IMG/VR virus record: IMGVR_UViG_3300032893_001681
Span: 1 to 29,664 of that record
DNA: 29,664 bases
Direction: 5' to 3' (one strand)
Origin: a virus
The translations under genes were made by a program, and so were the position numbers. The notes below the pieces were generated by a model. The model saw nothing but the letters and a program-made list of their open reading frames with translations. It ran no database searches and was not told the DNA's origin. This document shows, in pieces, positions 16,371-23,330 of the stretch (positions within the stretch are counted from its first letter, which is position 1; every line of letters starts with the position of its first letter).

Positions 16371-17015
16371 TCAACGGGATCGCTGTGTGTCCAGTGCTCC
16401 AATGCCATTGTCCCCTGCCAAGATATCGATGATCCAGAGCCAGTCGAACTTGTGAGGATCAACCTCCTGAGGATGTGCAAAGATAAATTCACGAATAGCC
16501 TTGGCACTGAAATTCCAAACCTCTTCATTCGATCCGATCTTCCGCTTTGTCCCTTTGAGCCAACCCTTGTCAACCCATCGCCTCACTGTGTGGTAGTTGT
16601 TGGTTCCAAGGCCTGCCATGAGGTCCGTGAGTGTATAGCCGTCATCATTGTCCTCCTTGCGAAGGCGCAATTGCTCGATCTTGCGTAAGATGGATAGACG
16701 GTCCTTCTTGAGATGGATCTCCAACTGATGAAATGACACCTTACCAAAGTTCTCTCGCAGATATTGCTCTTGCTCTTCAGTCCATACCCCACGTGGCTTT
16801 GCTTTCCCTAGCATTCGTCCCCACTCTCGAATGGTTTTGCGTGGTACCCCTGGTAGGTATCGTTGGATCATGTCTGTGCGTGCAGGGGTCCCGTCATAGA
16901 GATCCAGGATGAGGCGACGCTCACGGTCCCCAAGCTCCCATTTCTGTGGAACGCCCCCTGACCTTGCGCGGGGAGCACCGACTTGCTCAATGGGGATCAG
17001 TGGTCTCGTTGCCAT
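16371..17015 (-). CDS. DNA-binding protein with SANT/HTH-like repeats
   Basis: A 214-residue protein with several short DNA-binding-like segments: MIQRYLPGVPRKTIREWGRM (about 48-68), a Myb/SANT-like segment VWTEEQEQYLRENFGKV followed by a helix pair, and a MerR-like winged segment, YTLTDLMAGLG then YHTVRRWVDKGWLKG (about 127-155). The C-terminus has AIREFIFAHPQEVD. I associate this architecture with regulators in bacteria and their phages, but cannot name one. The ATG at 17015 follows GGGAGG by ten bases. Upstream of the packaging module, it may control late genes. Confidence 0.65.
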   Translation of the reverse strand: MATRPLIPIEQVGAPRARSGGVPQKWELGDRERRLILDLYDGTPARTDMIQRYLPGVPRKTIREWGRMLGKAKPRGVWTEEQEQYLRENFGKVSFHQLEIHLKKDRLSILRKIEQLRLRKEDNDDGYTLTDLMAGLGTNNYHTVRRWVDKGWLKGTKRKIGSNEEVWNFSAKAIREFIFAHPQEVDPHKFDWLWIIDILAGDNGIGALDTQRSR

Positions 17016-17016
17016 C

Positions 17017-17196
17017 TCAGTGATCCTCCCTGTTTCTCGACTTTTCTGAACTAAATCCGCTTGGATACCTTCTTCTTAGCTTTTCAACGTTTTTCTCTAG
17101 GACATCCTTGAGTGAGATATCGAGCGCGTTGCACATGGCGCTGATATACCATGCAATTACTGAGATTGCTTGGATGGGTGATATTCTGGTTTCCAT
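17017..17196 (-). CDS. MazG-like C-terminal fragment, 59 residues
   Basis: A short frame whose 5' end overlaps the 3' end of the homing endonuclease gene by 40 bases. The peptide AWYISAMCNALDISLKDVLE then KNVEKLRRRYPSGF matches the C-terminal half of MazG-like nucleotide pyrophosphohydrolases (LWYLSAL...GISLEEVA..N..KLR.RYP.GF). The metal-binding EExxE part expected before it is absent, so the enzyme cannot be complete. AAAGGAGG precedes the ATG at 17196 by four bases, so the fragment may still be translated. It looks like a remnant left after insertion of the endonuclease. Confidence 0.6.
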   Translation of the reverse strand: METRISPIQAISVIAWYISAMCNALDISLKDVLEKNVEKLRRRYPSGFSSEKSRNREDH

Positions 17197-18062
17197 GTTT
17201 CCTCCTTTTGAATGGAAAGAATAACTCTCGGAGATACTCCATACAGCTTTGCAATATCCACTTTGCGCATTTTGCCTTCTTTCAGCAAAATACGTATCTC
17301 ATCAACTTTTTCCCAATTTAGCTTGCCAATTGCTTGACGTTGTTTTTCTTTATGTTCATTAGTGATAGGCACTCCTCTGCGGGAGGCATGTGCAAGTTCA
17401 AGCGATTTTTGCATTGCCTCTGTGTATTTGCCTTTCTTTGATTCAGAAATCTTCTTACCAATCCCGGGAGAGTATCCCCGAACTTTTAATGCTTCTCTTA
17501 GTGCTTCTGTTCTTTTTTCGACCGCTTCTGGCGATTGCTTTTTGCCTTTCTTTGCTGCTGCAATGTTTGCGCGATGCTCATCAGTGAATTTCATACCCTT
17601 CCTTGCTTCTGAATGCGCCCTTTTTGCAGCGTCACTCCATTTGACCGGTGCAATCAGACCATTTAGGTGCGCCCTCCTTAAGCCCTCATGGAGTTTTCGG
17701 TTATGTTCGGGAGTATTTGGACGCCCCTTCCGCGTTACACCACCAGTTCCACCTTCTGCGGTATTTGTAAGATTTGCCCCAAGTCTACGCATATAAGCAA
17801 TCCAAAAAATCTCAGCTTCATCTAGTAAATATAGCGGAAGCTCCATTATTATGATCCCTTTAGGATACAGTCCCAGTTCCCGTAATTGGCGCAACCATCG
17901 AGTGTGATGTGTATCATATCTATTCAGCACTCCAGGTGTCATATGACGACGTATTCTATACGCTAATGAATTTATCGTTTTGCCTACATATCGCAATTCA
18001 TTAGTACGTGGGTCGCACATGCCGTAGATAATACCTCTCCCTGGTTTCTCTTGATCGCTCAT
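17157..18062 (-). CDS. GIY-YIG homing endonuclease
   Basis: A 301-residue site-specific DNA endonuclease. The N-terminal GIY-YIG domain shows GIIYGM (10-15), YVGKT (25-29), the arginine helix LAYRIRRH and a Glu (82 or 84) in DEAEIFWIAYMRRLGANLTN, then GGTGG. Residues 110-240 carry repeated NUMOD3-type DNA-binding segments (PEHNRKLHEGLRRAH; WSDAAKRAHSEARKG; TDEHRANIAAAKKGK). A helix-turn-helix follows near 252-288 (KVDIAKLYGVSPRVILSI). It is free-standing and has its own promoter and GGAGG (18069-18073). It overlaps a MazG-like fragment. It could home into that locus or mobilise the ORF-less capsid intron in trans, neither of which is shown. Confidence 0.93.
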   Translation of the reverse strand: MSDQEKPGRGIIYGMCDPRTNELRYVGKTINSLAYRIRRHMTPGVLNRYDTHHTRWLRQLRELGLYPKGIIIMELPLYLLDEAEIFWIAYMRRLGANLTNTAEGGTGGVTRKGRPNTPEHNRKLHEGLRRAHLNGLIAPVKWSDAAKRAHSEARKGMKFTDEHRANIAAAKKGKKQSPEAVEKRTEALREALKVRGYSPGIGKKISESKKGKYTEAMQKSLELAHASRRGVPITNEHKEKQRQAIGKLNWEKVDEIRILLKEGKMRKVDIAKLYGVSPRVILSIQKEETWKPEYHPSKQSQ

Positions 18063-18082
18063 TGGGTACCTCCAATTGCTGT

Positions 18083-18112
18083 GTTATAGCATTGTCGCTA
18101 TAGCATTGTCAA
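18083..18112 (-). promoter_or_regulatory. Promoter and duplicated operator for the endonuclease gene
   Basis: On the minus strand, consensus TTGACA (18112-18107), 18 bases, and TATAAC (18088-18083). The 12-base word GACAATGCTATA occurs twice in tandem (18110-18099 and 18096-18085), 14 bases apart start to start, spanning -35 to -10. A pair of repeats inside a promoter next to a divergent XRE gene is a typical repressor operator. Confidence 0.75.
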
Positions 18113-18169
18113 ATATGCTATACTATGTTTGCTATAATTAATCTGTTAACAACTCGCATTGGAGGGTTT

Positions 18170-18406
18170 ATGTTTCGCGTCAAAGAACTTGCAGAATTGC
18201 AAGGAATGAATATCACACAACTGGCGAACAAGGCTAATATGGCATACAGTTTAGTACATGGCATCTGGACAAACAAAACAAAGAGACCAGCTCTGACAAC
18301 CCTAGAAAGTATAGCTAGTGCACTTGATGTGCCTGTATGGGCACTGTTTGAAGGTGCTCCTATGCCAAACAAAGAAAACACTGCTACTTCCCAGCTTGTT
18401 CAATGA
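18170..18406 (+). CDS. XRE-family HTH repressor-like protein
   Basis: A 78-residue Cro/cI-type DNA-binding protein. The helix-turn-helix lies about residues 12-40 (ITQLANKANMAYSLVHGIWT), followed by LTTLESIASALDVPVWALFE, the standard last helices of the fold. There is no dimerisation/cleavage domain. The start is the ATG at 18170 with GGAGGG upstream; the longer frame from 18125 has no ribosome site. It is the only plus-strand gene in this leftward block and is divergent from the endonuclease gene. Its 3' end overlaps the convergent gene by 23 bases. It likely acts on the repeats at 18085-18110. Confidence 0.85.
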   Translation: MFRVKELAELQGMNITQLANKANMAYSLVHGIWTNKTKRPALTTLESIASALDVPVWALFEGAPMPNKENTATSQLVQ

Positions 18407-18728
18407 CCCATTCCATGCCCTTGCCAAGATCTTCTTGACCAAGCACTGAAAGCGCCTCAATGAACTTGTTGTAGCGAGCAGTGTCCTCAAAGAAGATCCT
18501 TGGAGGGATGGAATAGCCTGCGCCTTGAAAGAATGCTATCGGGTCCAAGTTGCTAATCACAGTATTCGCAATGAATTCGCCGATCCTGCGACGCCTCTCT
18601 TTGTCTGCTTCAGAGAGATCGTGGTAGGGCATGGTCTCCGAGGAGCTAGGTTCTTCAATGGATTGCTCGAAGGCTATCTCGATCTCAATGAGACGCACAA
18701 ACTCTCCAAGCTGATCACGGTTGATCAC
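18384..18728 (-). CDS. Hypothetical protein
   Basis: A 114-residue helical protein, acidic in the first half (EIEIAFEQSIEEPSSSE). No motif is recognised. It begins at a GTG (18728) that overlaps the upstream stop, the usual coupling in this operon. Its 3' end overlaps the convergent XRE gene by 23 bases, so transcription of one may interfere with the other. Confidence 0.6.
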   Translation of the reverse strand: MINRDQLGEFVRLIEIEIAFEQSIEEPSSSETMPYHDLSEADKERRRRIGEFIANTVISNLDPIAFFQGAGYSIPPRIFFEDTARYNKFIEALSVLGQEDLGKGMEWVIEQAGK

Positions 18729-19240
18729 ACCGTCACCTCAAATTTCTCTGCACAATCCAAGTGAAACTTTGTTCTCACCAAGCTCACAAGGCTCTCCTCA
18801 TCCATGAAGACAAGGACATCGAGTCTGCCAAGGTTGTGTTTCTCTGAGAGCGATGTTCTACCTCCGTTCTTGGTCTTTGCAGTGCAGAGATACTTCCAAG
18901 CCTGCACCCTGACAGCTCCATTGACCCTCCTAAACGCCACGGAGATACCTTGCGCTCTCACAATGCGCTCAATGTCCTCCTGGGTCAGCTTGGGCTGGGG
19001 CTTGTCTGAATTATCAATGCGGATGAGCTGCGAGCGTGAAATGGCATAGCTCTTCACTGGACTGTCCTTGAAATCAATGAGCACGCCCTGGATAGCTATG
19101 TGGTCACGCTCTGCGTTGAGAAGGCCAGTGACCTTCACACGGTAGACAGCATGAGAGCAGAACGGTTGCAGGAGGCGTCCGACAATGTGGATGATGTCAC
19201 CTCGTTGGACTTCGTGGAGTTCTTTGAGATCATTGTCCAT
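18725..19240 (-). CDS. Hypothetical protein
   Basis: A 171-residue protein. The first 80 residues are beta-rich (GDIIHIVGRLLQPFCSHAVY, IAIQGVLIDFKD). An HTH-like helix EDIERIVRAQGISVAFRRV lies near 95, and the C-terminal part contains LVFMDEESLVSLVRTKFHLD. No family recognised. It overlaps the upstream gene by 11 bases. Confidence 0.6.
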   Translation of the reverse strand: MDNDLKELHEVQRGDIIHIVGRLLQPFCSHAVYRVKVTGLLNAERDHIAIQGVLIDFKDSPVKSYAISRSQLIRIDNSDKPQPKLTQEDIERIVRAQGISVAFRRVNGAVRVQAWKYLCTAKTKNGGRTSLSEKHNLGRLDVLVFMDEESLVSLVRTKFHLDCAEKFEVTV

Positions 19241-19559
19241 TCTTCGCTCCCTCCTTGCCCATCACTGCATCTCTTGCTTTAAACACTGCATCCTCCATGA
19301 TCCACAATGCCTTCAAGGCCATTGTCAGAGCAGATACTATGCGTGATCCCGTGGTGGCGGTGGTGAATAGTTCAGTAGAGTCTGCCGCTCCATTCGCAAT
19401 GATCTGCTCAGCCTTGTCCAGGAAAGACAGTGAAAGTTCACGGACAAGTGCAATGGCTTGCAGCGCAGATGCTCGTTGCTCTTCGGTGAGGGTTGGCTGC
19501 GAAAGCATGTAGCGATCTGCGACAGCAAAGACTGCGGGGATATCTTCGGTGTTAGACAT
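19230..19559 (-). CDS. Hypothetical helical protein
   Basis: A 109-residue protein, almost entirely helical and Ala/Leu/Thr-rich (RASALQAIALVRELSLSFL; GSRIVSALTMALKALWIM). The start MSNTED resembles the leader of two genes in the 7-kb island (MSNTEN). No family recognised. Overlaps both neighbours by 8-11 bases. Confidence 0.6.
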   Translation of the reverse strand: MSNTEDIPAVFAVADRYMLSQPTLTEEQRASALQAIALVRELSLSFLDKAEQIIANGAADSTELFTTATTGSRIVSALTMALKALWIMEDAVFKARDAVMGKEGAKNGQ

Positions 19560-19989
19560 GGCATTGCTCCGAGCCCGGCAAGGAAAGCTTTGGCTCTACA
19601 GTGAGATCAAAGGTCTCGCCTTCATCATTGACAGGGAGATCATCGAAACACACCCATTTTTCATGATCCTCATCAGTCATACCCCAACAAATTTCGCTAT
19701 AGTTATAACAAAAATCTTCATCTTCATCTACAGAATCTCTCCATAATTTTGTTTGAAAGAAAGGCAATGAATAATCTATGTCTAGTTCATTGCCGTCTTT
19801 GTCATAAGCCTCGATTGACTCAATGCGATAATTTGTACCTCCTTCATCATTATATTCGCCATACGTCTCTATTTCAACTTTAGCAGCTTTGCCCTCACCA
19901 TAAACTTGGTTTGCAAAATCTCGCACTGTTGTCCATTGATATAGCGCTTTAGCTTCTTTTGCTAGTTTTGATAAGCTTTGTCTATTCAT
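19552..19989 (-). CDS. Hypothetical acidic protein
   Basis: A 145-residue acidic protein. The first 30 residues are helical and basic. The remainder is rich in Asp, Glu, Tyr and Trp (DEDEDFCYNYSEICW; DEDHEKWVCFDDL), with two lone Cys residues. No family recognised. Overlaps its neighbours by 8 bases. Confidence 0.55.
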   Translation of the reverse strand: MNRQSLSKLAKEAKALYQWTTVRDFANQVYGEGKAAKVEIETYGEYNDEGGTNYRIESIEAYDKDGNELDIDYSLPFFQTKLWRDSVDEDEDFCYNYSEICWGMTDEDHEKWVCFDDLPVNDEGETFDLTVEPKLSLPGSEQCHV

Positions 19990-20344
19990 GATCAGTCTCC
20001 TCCTGTTTTGATAATGGTTCTGCGTTTCGATACATCCATGGTTCTAGTGCTACCTGTGAAAGGCATTGTTCTAATGTCGGTATACGTCCTAGGTCCTCTA
20101 AGACATGTTGTTCCAGTATTGTTCTTGTTGGCACTTCCTTGCCATCAGAGCATCGCGTGATGGTGACACCAAAGATTTGCTCTGCAAGGGAAATGCCCCA
20201 AGTGTTGTGTAATACAAGGCGATGTCTTGCATCTGCGAGATGAGCCTTAGTATGGTCCATCCATTGGTGAATTTTGAGATAATCCTCTAAAACTCCACCG
20301 AAGCGACGTGCAGATGATTTTGCATGATAAAAAGCATGTGCCAT
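19982..20344 (-). CDS. DUF6915-like conserved protein
   Basis: A 120-residue protein that resembles DUF6915: start MAHAFYHAKSSARRFGG, then DYLKIHQWMDHTKAHLADAR, RLVLHNTWGISLAEQIFG, an EQHVLEDLGRIP segment and a closing WMYR. The many conserved His, Asp and Arg residues suggest a metal-bound helical fold, but no activity is established. The start overlaps the upstream stop (TAATG). The family identification is from memory. Confidence 0.65.
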   Translation of the reverse strand: MAHAFYHAKSSARRFGGVLEDYLKIHQWMDHTKAHLADARHRLVLHNTWGISLAEQIFGVTITRCSDGKEVPTRTILEQHVLEDLGRIPTLEQCLSQVALEPWMYRNAEPLSKQEETDHE

Positions 20345-20656
20345 TATTCCTTGCTCCTCCTCGACTCTGCATAGTATTTCTTTGCTTGCTCCTTCTGGAA
20401 ACGAGAGTCAGGCACAGCCTCCAGCTTTGCCATAGCCGTGCCATCCATGATGCACTCATGGAATGCTGCAATGCTGTAATTGCATTGCTTGTAGGGATCC
20501 CACACCTCGCAGCCCGTGATCCCCTGTGCTACAAGGAGACCAAAGTCAATCCCTGCTAACTCTCCCAGATGCCTCAAGGAGTTCAAAGAATACATGCATT
20601 GCACCTGGGTTGCCCTTGGTCACTGTCTGCAATACAGCCATCATATCTTCGTTCAA
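20344..20656 (-). pseudogene. Frameshifted conserved gene (two frames)
   Basis: Two overlapping frames together make one plausible protein of about 104 residues. Frame 1 starts at a TTG (20656), seven bases after AAGGAGG (20670-20664), and reads MNEDMMAVLQTVTKGNPGA...FFELLEA before a TGA at 20548-20546. Frame 2, shifted by +1, contains AGIDFGLLVAQGITGCEVWD then PYKQCNYSIAAFHECIMDG and runs to the stop at 20346-20344. NPGA followed by an LL segment and GITG..(V/L)W..YK is a pattern I recall from a small conserved phage family. Frame 2 alone has no ribosome site. A one-base error, a real mutation or programmed +1 shifting could all explain it. Confidence 0.65.
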
Positions 20657-20694
20657 AATAGATCCTCCTTTGCTCTTTCATAGCACATTTCCTC

Positions 20695-20723
20695 ATTGTA
20701 GGGCTATATCTACATCACGTCAA
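20695..20723 (-). promoter_or_regulatory. Near-consensus leftward promoter
   Basis: TTGACG (20723-20718), a 17-base spacer and TACAAT (20700-20695) on the minus strand, 39 bases upstream of a TTG start with a perfect AAGGAGG. It carries the repeated GTCTTGAC element and heads the leftward operon from 20656 to 18384. Confidence 0.75.
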
Positions 20724-21127
20724 GACTTTGCGCATGACAATGGAGACATTGGCTATTATGCCTTCCCTAAGTCGCATGGAGTCAAGACATTGCAAATCAC
20801 AGAGAGACCAATGGACGCTGTGTTATCGCGCTGAGAAGGTCACAGAGGCCTCTGTCTGGGGTTTGATGATAGATGATACCTACCACCTAGGATTTGTATT
20901 CTGACGCGATTTGGAAGGAGTGGTTCGTAGAGGTCGAGGTTTTGCGGGAAAAATCAATGACCTTCGCTGCCAAGCAAGGAAGGACAAAGAGAGCAGTGAA
21001 GGCCATGTGGTCGGGTAGCAGGGACTTCCACCCTGTCCGCTTGGTCTTGGCGGCGTTCAGCCTCTATCGCTTCTCCTCTTCGGATCTACCCGTTGATTGG
21101 AGTCCCCTGCAAGGATAGCACGGAGCA
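20724..21127. other. Gap without a convincing gene
   Basis: About 400 bases. A plus-strand frame at 20894-21118 lacks a ribosome site and a known pattern. A second GTCTTGAC copy lies at 20788-20781. Near 21015-21110, two pairs of complementary words interleave (CGGGTAG/CTACCCG and GGGACT/AGTCCC), so the region could fold as RNA. The hairpin CCCCTG/CAGGGG at 21104-21134 overlaps the stop of the next minus gene. Confidence 0.4.
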
Positions 21128-21418
21128 TCAGGGGTTGTCAATGAACTCTCTGAGCCAATCGCTGTTCTCGGTCGAGATAAAGCTTTGCAAGTCCATGCGA
21201 CCCCGCAGATAGTCAGTAATCTCCTCGAAGTCTTCCTTGGTCATTTCCTTGCATTCATCGATGGCTATGATCTTAAGGTTGTTCTTTGCTCTCATTACAT
21301 CTGTTGCTTGCAAAGTCATATCTTTCTGTTTCTTGGCGTGGCTCCCATAGCGACGGCTAGAGGCAATGCGAAAACGGTCCTTGCTTGCAAAGAACTTTCG
21401 TTGCTGCTCACTGCTCAT
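21128..21418 (-). CDS. Hypothetical small protein
   Basis: A 96-residue protein with a basic first half (RIASSRRYGSHAKKQKD) and an acidic second half (IIAIDECKEMTKEDFEEITD). No family recognised. The ATG at 21418 overlaps the upstream gene's end. A hairpin at its stop codon may help end the transcript. Confidence 0.6.
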   Translation of the reverse strand: MSSEQQRKFFASKDRFRIASSRRYGSHAKKQKDMTLQATDVMRAKNNLKIIAIDECKEMTKEDFEEITDYLRGRMDLQSFISTENSDWLREFIDNP

Positions 21419-21566
21419 TCCTGTCTTCCTCCTCGACTTCTAGGACTCTCCATGATGGATGCAATGCTTGCTCAGCAGGAACAAGACTCACGCTGTGCAC
21501 CTCGAAATCATTGATCTCACGGACAATGCCGTCAAGTGCCAAATGGGTGTATTCTTGGTTACTCAT
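21408..21566 (-). CDS. Short hypothetical protein, 52 residues
   Basis: A gene below usual length cutoffs. ATG at 21566, MSNQEYTHLALDGIVREI, overlapping the next gene by 11 bases. AGGAG lies some 15 bases upstream, farther than ideal. Its C-terminal part, SVSLVPAEQALHPSWRVLEV, echoes WSIIPAEHALPGYEITEAV in the gene at 21890, so the two share a domain. Function unknown. Confidence 0.55.
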   Translation of the reverse strand: MSNQEYTHLALDGIVREINDFEVHSVSLVPAEQALHPSWRVLEVEEEDRNEQ

Positions 21567-21576
21567 TGCTTTATTT

Positions 21577-21903
21577 TTATTCTCCTTTCTGCGACAACAA
21601 TCGATCTAGCAACTTTTGTGCAAACTTCACTGGCATATCGGCGATCTCAGCCCCACGATCAGCGTACTCCATGAGGTCAGAGATGCTTTCTTGCAGCTGC
21701 CTTGTGAAGCAATCTACTGAGCACACATCGTACCACTCCCTGCTATCCCCACTGTCATTCCCCCAGCCGCAGTGGCCTCCACTAAAGCTAAGCCACTCTT
21801 GCTTATACTGCTCTGAATTCGCTGTCTGCACGCCGCATACATCGCACCTCCATGCAACTTCAACTTCTTTTTCAACGACCTTCTTTTCTCTAACACTGCT
21901 CAT
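21577..21903 (-). CDS. Zinc-finger-like small protein
   Basis: Start at the ATG at 21903 (MSSVREKKVV), nested in the end of the upstream gene. The 108-residue product has WRCDVCGVQTANSEQYKQEW, then GGHCGWGND and YDVCSVDCFTRQLQ. Two Cys pairs separated by about 40 residues and ending in a helix fit a treble-clef or zinc-ribbon fold. The C-terminus is helical. Target unknown. Confidence 0.65.
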   Translation of the reverse strand: MSSVREKKVVEKEVEVAWRCDVCGVQTANSEQYKQEWLSFSGGHCGWGNDSGDSREWYDVCSVDCFTRQLQESISDLMEYADRGAEIADMPVKFAQKLLDRLLSQKGE

Positions 21904-22225
21904 CGTTGATCTCCTTGACTGCTTCAGTGATCTCATAGCCAGGCAATGCGTGCTCTGCAGGAATAATACTCCACCATAGTGGCGTCACATTGCGAAGGAC
22001 ACGGGCGTTATCAGGCGTTTCCTTGTCAGGCACTAAGTGGTACACGGTTGTATCAACGATGCTTGCGTCTCTTGCCCTGACCGCCCTGATCTCGAAGACA
22101 TTCAAGAGAACTTTGTTTAGTTCAACGCGGCTGTAGAGCGATTCGTTGTCCCCAATGGTCATCACGGAAAGCTGTGAGACGATCTGATGCAGTTCATCCA
22201 AGGTGTAGAGGTTACTGCTTATCAT
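21890..22225 (-). CDS. Hypothetical protein with PAEHAL segment
   Basis: A 111-residue protein. The first half is helical (YTLDELHQIVSQLSVM). The second is beta-rich (TTVYHLVPDKETPDNARVLR, then LWWSIIPAEHALPGYEITEA). The end resembles the short protein at 21408-21566. It overlaps both neighbours (14 bases each side). No family recognised. Confidence 0.6.
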   Translation of the reverse strand: MISSNLYTLDELHQIVSQLSVMTIGDNESLYSRVELNKVLLNVFEIRAVRARDASIVDTTVYHLVPDKETPDNARVLRNVTPLWWSIIPAEHALPGYEITEAVKEINDEQC

Positions 22226-22442
22226 TGTCTTCCTCCTCGAATATCGCTGGCACTCCCATGGACATGAACGTCTTCCCCGTGCGTCTCCCAGCGACTACCC
22301 CGTCCCGCGTTGCCCTCCCTGACCTCTGAGCAAGGAAGTCCCGCTCATTGATCACACCGTGCGCTACAGGGAGATCGGTGAACGCTCGTTGCTTGGCTTT
22401 GCGTGCAGGGAACAAAGGTCCCTTAAAAATCGGTGCTGGCAT
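22212..22442 (-). CDS. Small protein with a P-loop-like word
   Basis: A 76-residue basic protein. GGAGG lies eight bases before the ATG at 22442. It contains VVAGRRTGKTFM (about 49-60), which fits A-x4-GKT and strongly resembles the Walker A of the large terminase (GRRAGKTF). The chain is far too short to be an ATPase and no Walker B is present. It ends IFEEEDNDKQ, like the end of the 52-residue protein nearby. No function can be assigned. Confidence 0.6.
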   Translation of the reverse strand: MPAPIFKGPLFPARKAKQRAFTDLPVAHGVINERDFLAQRSGRATRDGVVAGRRTGKTFMSMGVPAIFEEEDNDKQ

Positions 22443-22445
22443 TGG

Positions 22446-23003
22446 TTAATCCTCCTTGAAGTACTTTTCCTTGAGAAACGCCGCAAACTCCATGATCTCT
22501 CCCTGATACGCATTGAGCTTCACAGCTCGCTCTGCTGCTTCACTGAGATCCAGGTCCTCAGTGCCCACGCATTGCAAGCGCAGCTCCTCAACGAGACCAA
22601 AGACATCTCGACGCGGGTGCAGGGTGAGCAGATGGTCATAGGGTACATGGCGAACTGCGTAAAAACCAATGAGCAGGTCCGTGAGTCGATGTCTCACCTG
22701 CAGATAGTATACATTGATCTGCGCCATCAAGTCATTGGCAGCTCGCAGCTCCTCATCGGTCTCAGCGTGCCGCAAGGCCTCAAATACTCGTTCTTTCTCA
22801 TCAGCAGGAGTATTTATGGCAATGTCGACATAGGGGGCATAAGATCCTTCATCGTGTCCCTCGCAGGACGATGTCATTTCAAAGCCTAAAGCGTTGAGCG
22901 CCACGACTGCTTCGAGTATCCCTGTATCCAGTGGCTGACCCAGATCGTCTGTTGTTGCTTCAAAGCGTTTCACAAGGCCTCGCCAGTGCTGTTCTTTATT
23001 CAT
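22446..23003 (-). CDS. Conserved hypothetical with SCEGH motif
   Basis: A 185-residue protein containing DTGILEAVVALNALGFEMTS then SCEGHDEGSYAPYVDI, a conserved motif that I recall in a widespread family of unknown function, where Cys, Glu and His may form an active or metal site. The central part is helical (RHAETDEELRAANDLMAQIN). The ATG at 23003 has no strong ribosome site, unlike most genes here. It heads the leftward run 23003-21128 and lies next to the hairpin-rich tract. Confidence 0.65.
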   Translation of the reverse strand: MNKEQHWRGLVKRFEATTDDLGQPLDTGILEAVVALNALGFEMTSSCEGHDEGSYAPYVDIAINTPADEKERVFEALRHAETDEELRAANDLMAQINVYYLQVRHRLTDLLIGFYAVRHVPYDHLLTLHPRRDVFGLVEELRLQCVGTEDLDLSEAAERAVKLNAYQGEIMEFAAFLKEKYFKED

Positions 23004-23312
23004 AGTGAGTCTTTCTCGCTTGTTTAATATTCAGCCCAACCCATCCCCACTCACCACCCATCCCCTCCCTCACAGCCCTACGGGCTGTCCGTGCCTTCGC
23101 ACGGCCCTTCCCCTCCCTAGTGGCTACCGTACCTCCTCCTCGCTCTCCCAAGCTTACCACACGTCCTCACGATTTCAAGGCTAAACGTTGTTGCGCCCCG
23201 CGTCCCCACAGCCACCACCTCGCAAGCCTTGAAATCGCTGCGGGCGCGTGGTCTGCGGTGAGCGTGAGGTAGGAGTTCTGCCTCGATAGTTTAGAGCATC
23301 GCTTGAAACCCG
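23004..23312. repeat. C-rich tract with nested hairpins
   Basis: No gene. The plus strand is C-rich (CCATCCCCTCCCTC) with tight hairpins: AGCCC-TAC-GGGCT and CCGTGC-CTTC-GCACGG. A 13-bp perfect inverted repeat CGATTTCAAGGCT/AGCCTTGAAATCG (arms near 23172-23184 and 23225-23237) surrounds a GC-rich loop, with imperfect extensions outside. Just before the next gene, GCATCG/CGATGC forms a small hairpin upstream of the ribosome site. Its make-up differs from the coding DNA around it. Confidence 0.55.
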
Positions 23313-23330
23313 ATGCAAAAGGAGATCAAA

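Noticed and set aside
16289-16573. Minus-strand 94-residue frame over the terminator
   Set aside because: It runs through a clear terminator and is out of frame with the DNA-binding gene that occupies the same bases.
20546-20580. RF2-type programmed frameshift site
   Set aside because: The context GAT TGA C has AGGG too close to the stop and lacks the CTT TGA C codon pair of prfB, so the comparison is not strong enough to claim recoding.
20894-21118. Plus-strand 74-residue frame
   Set aside because: Starts at a TTG with no ribosome site, shows no family pattern and overlaps potential RNA structure.
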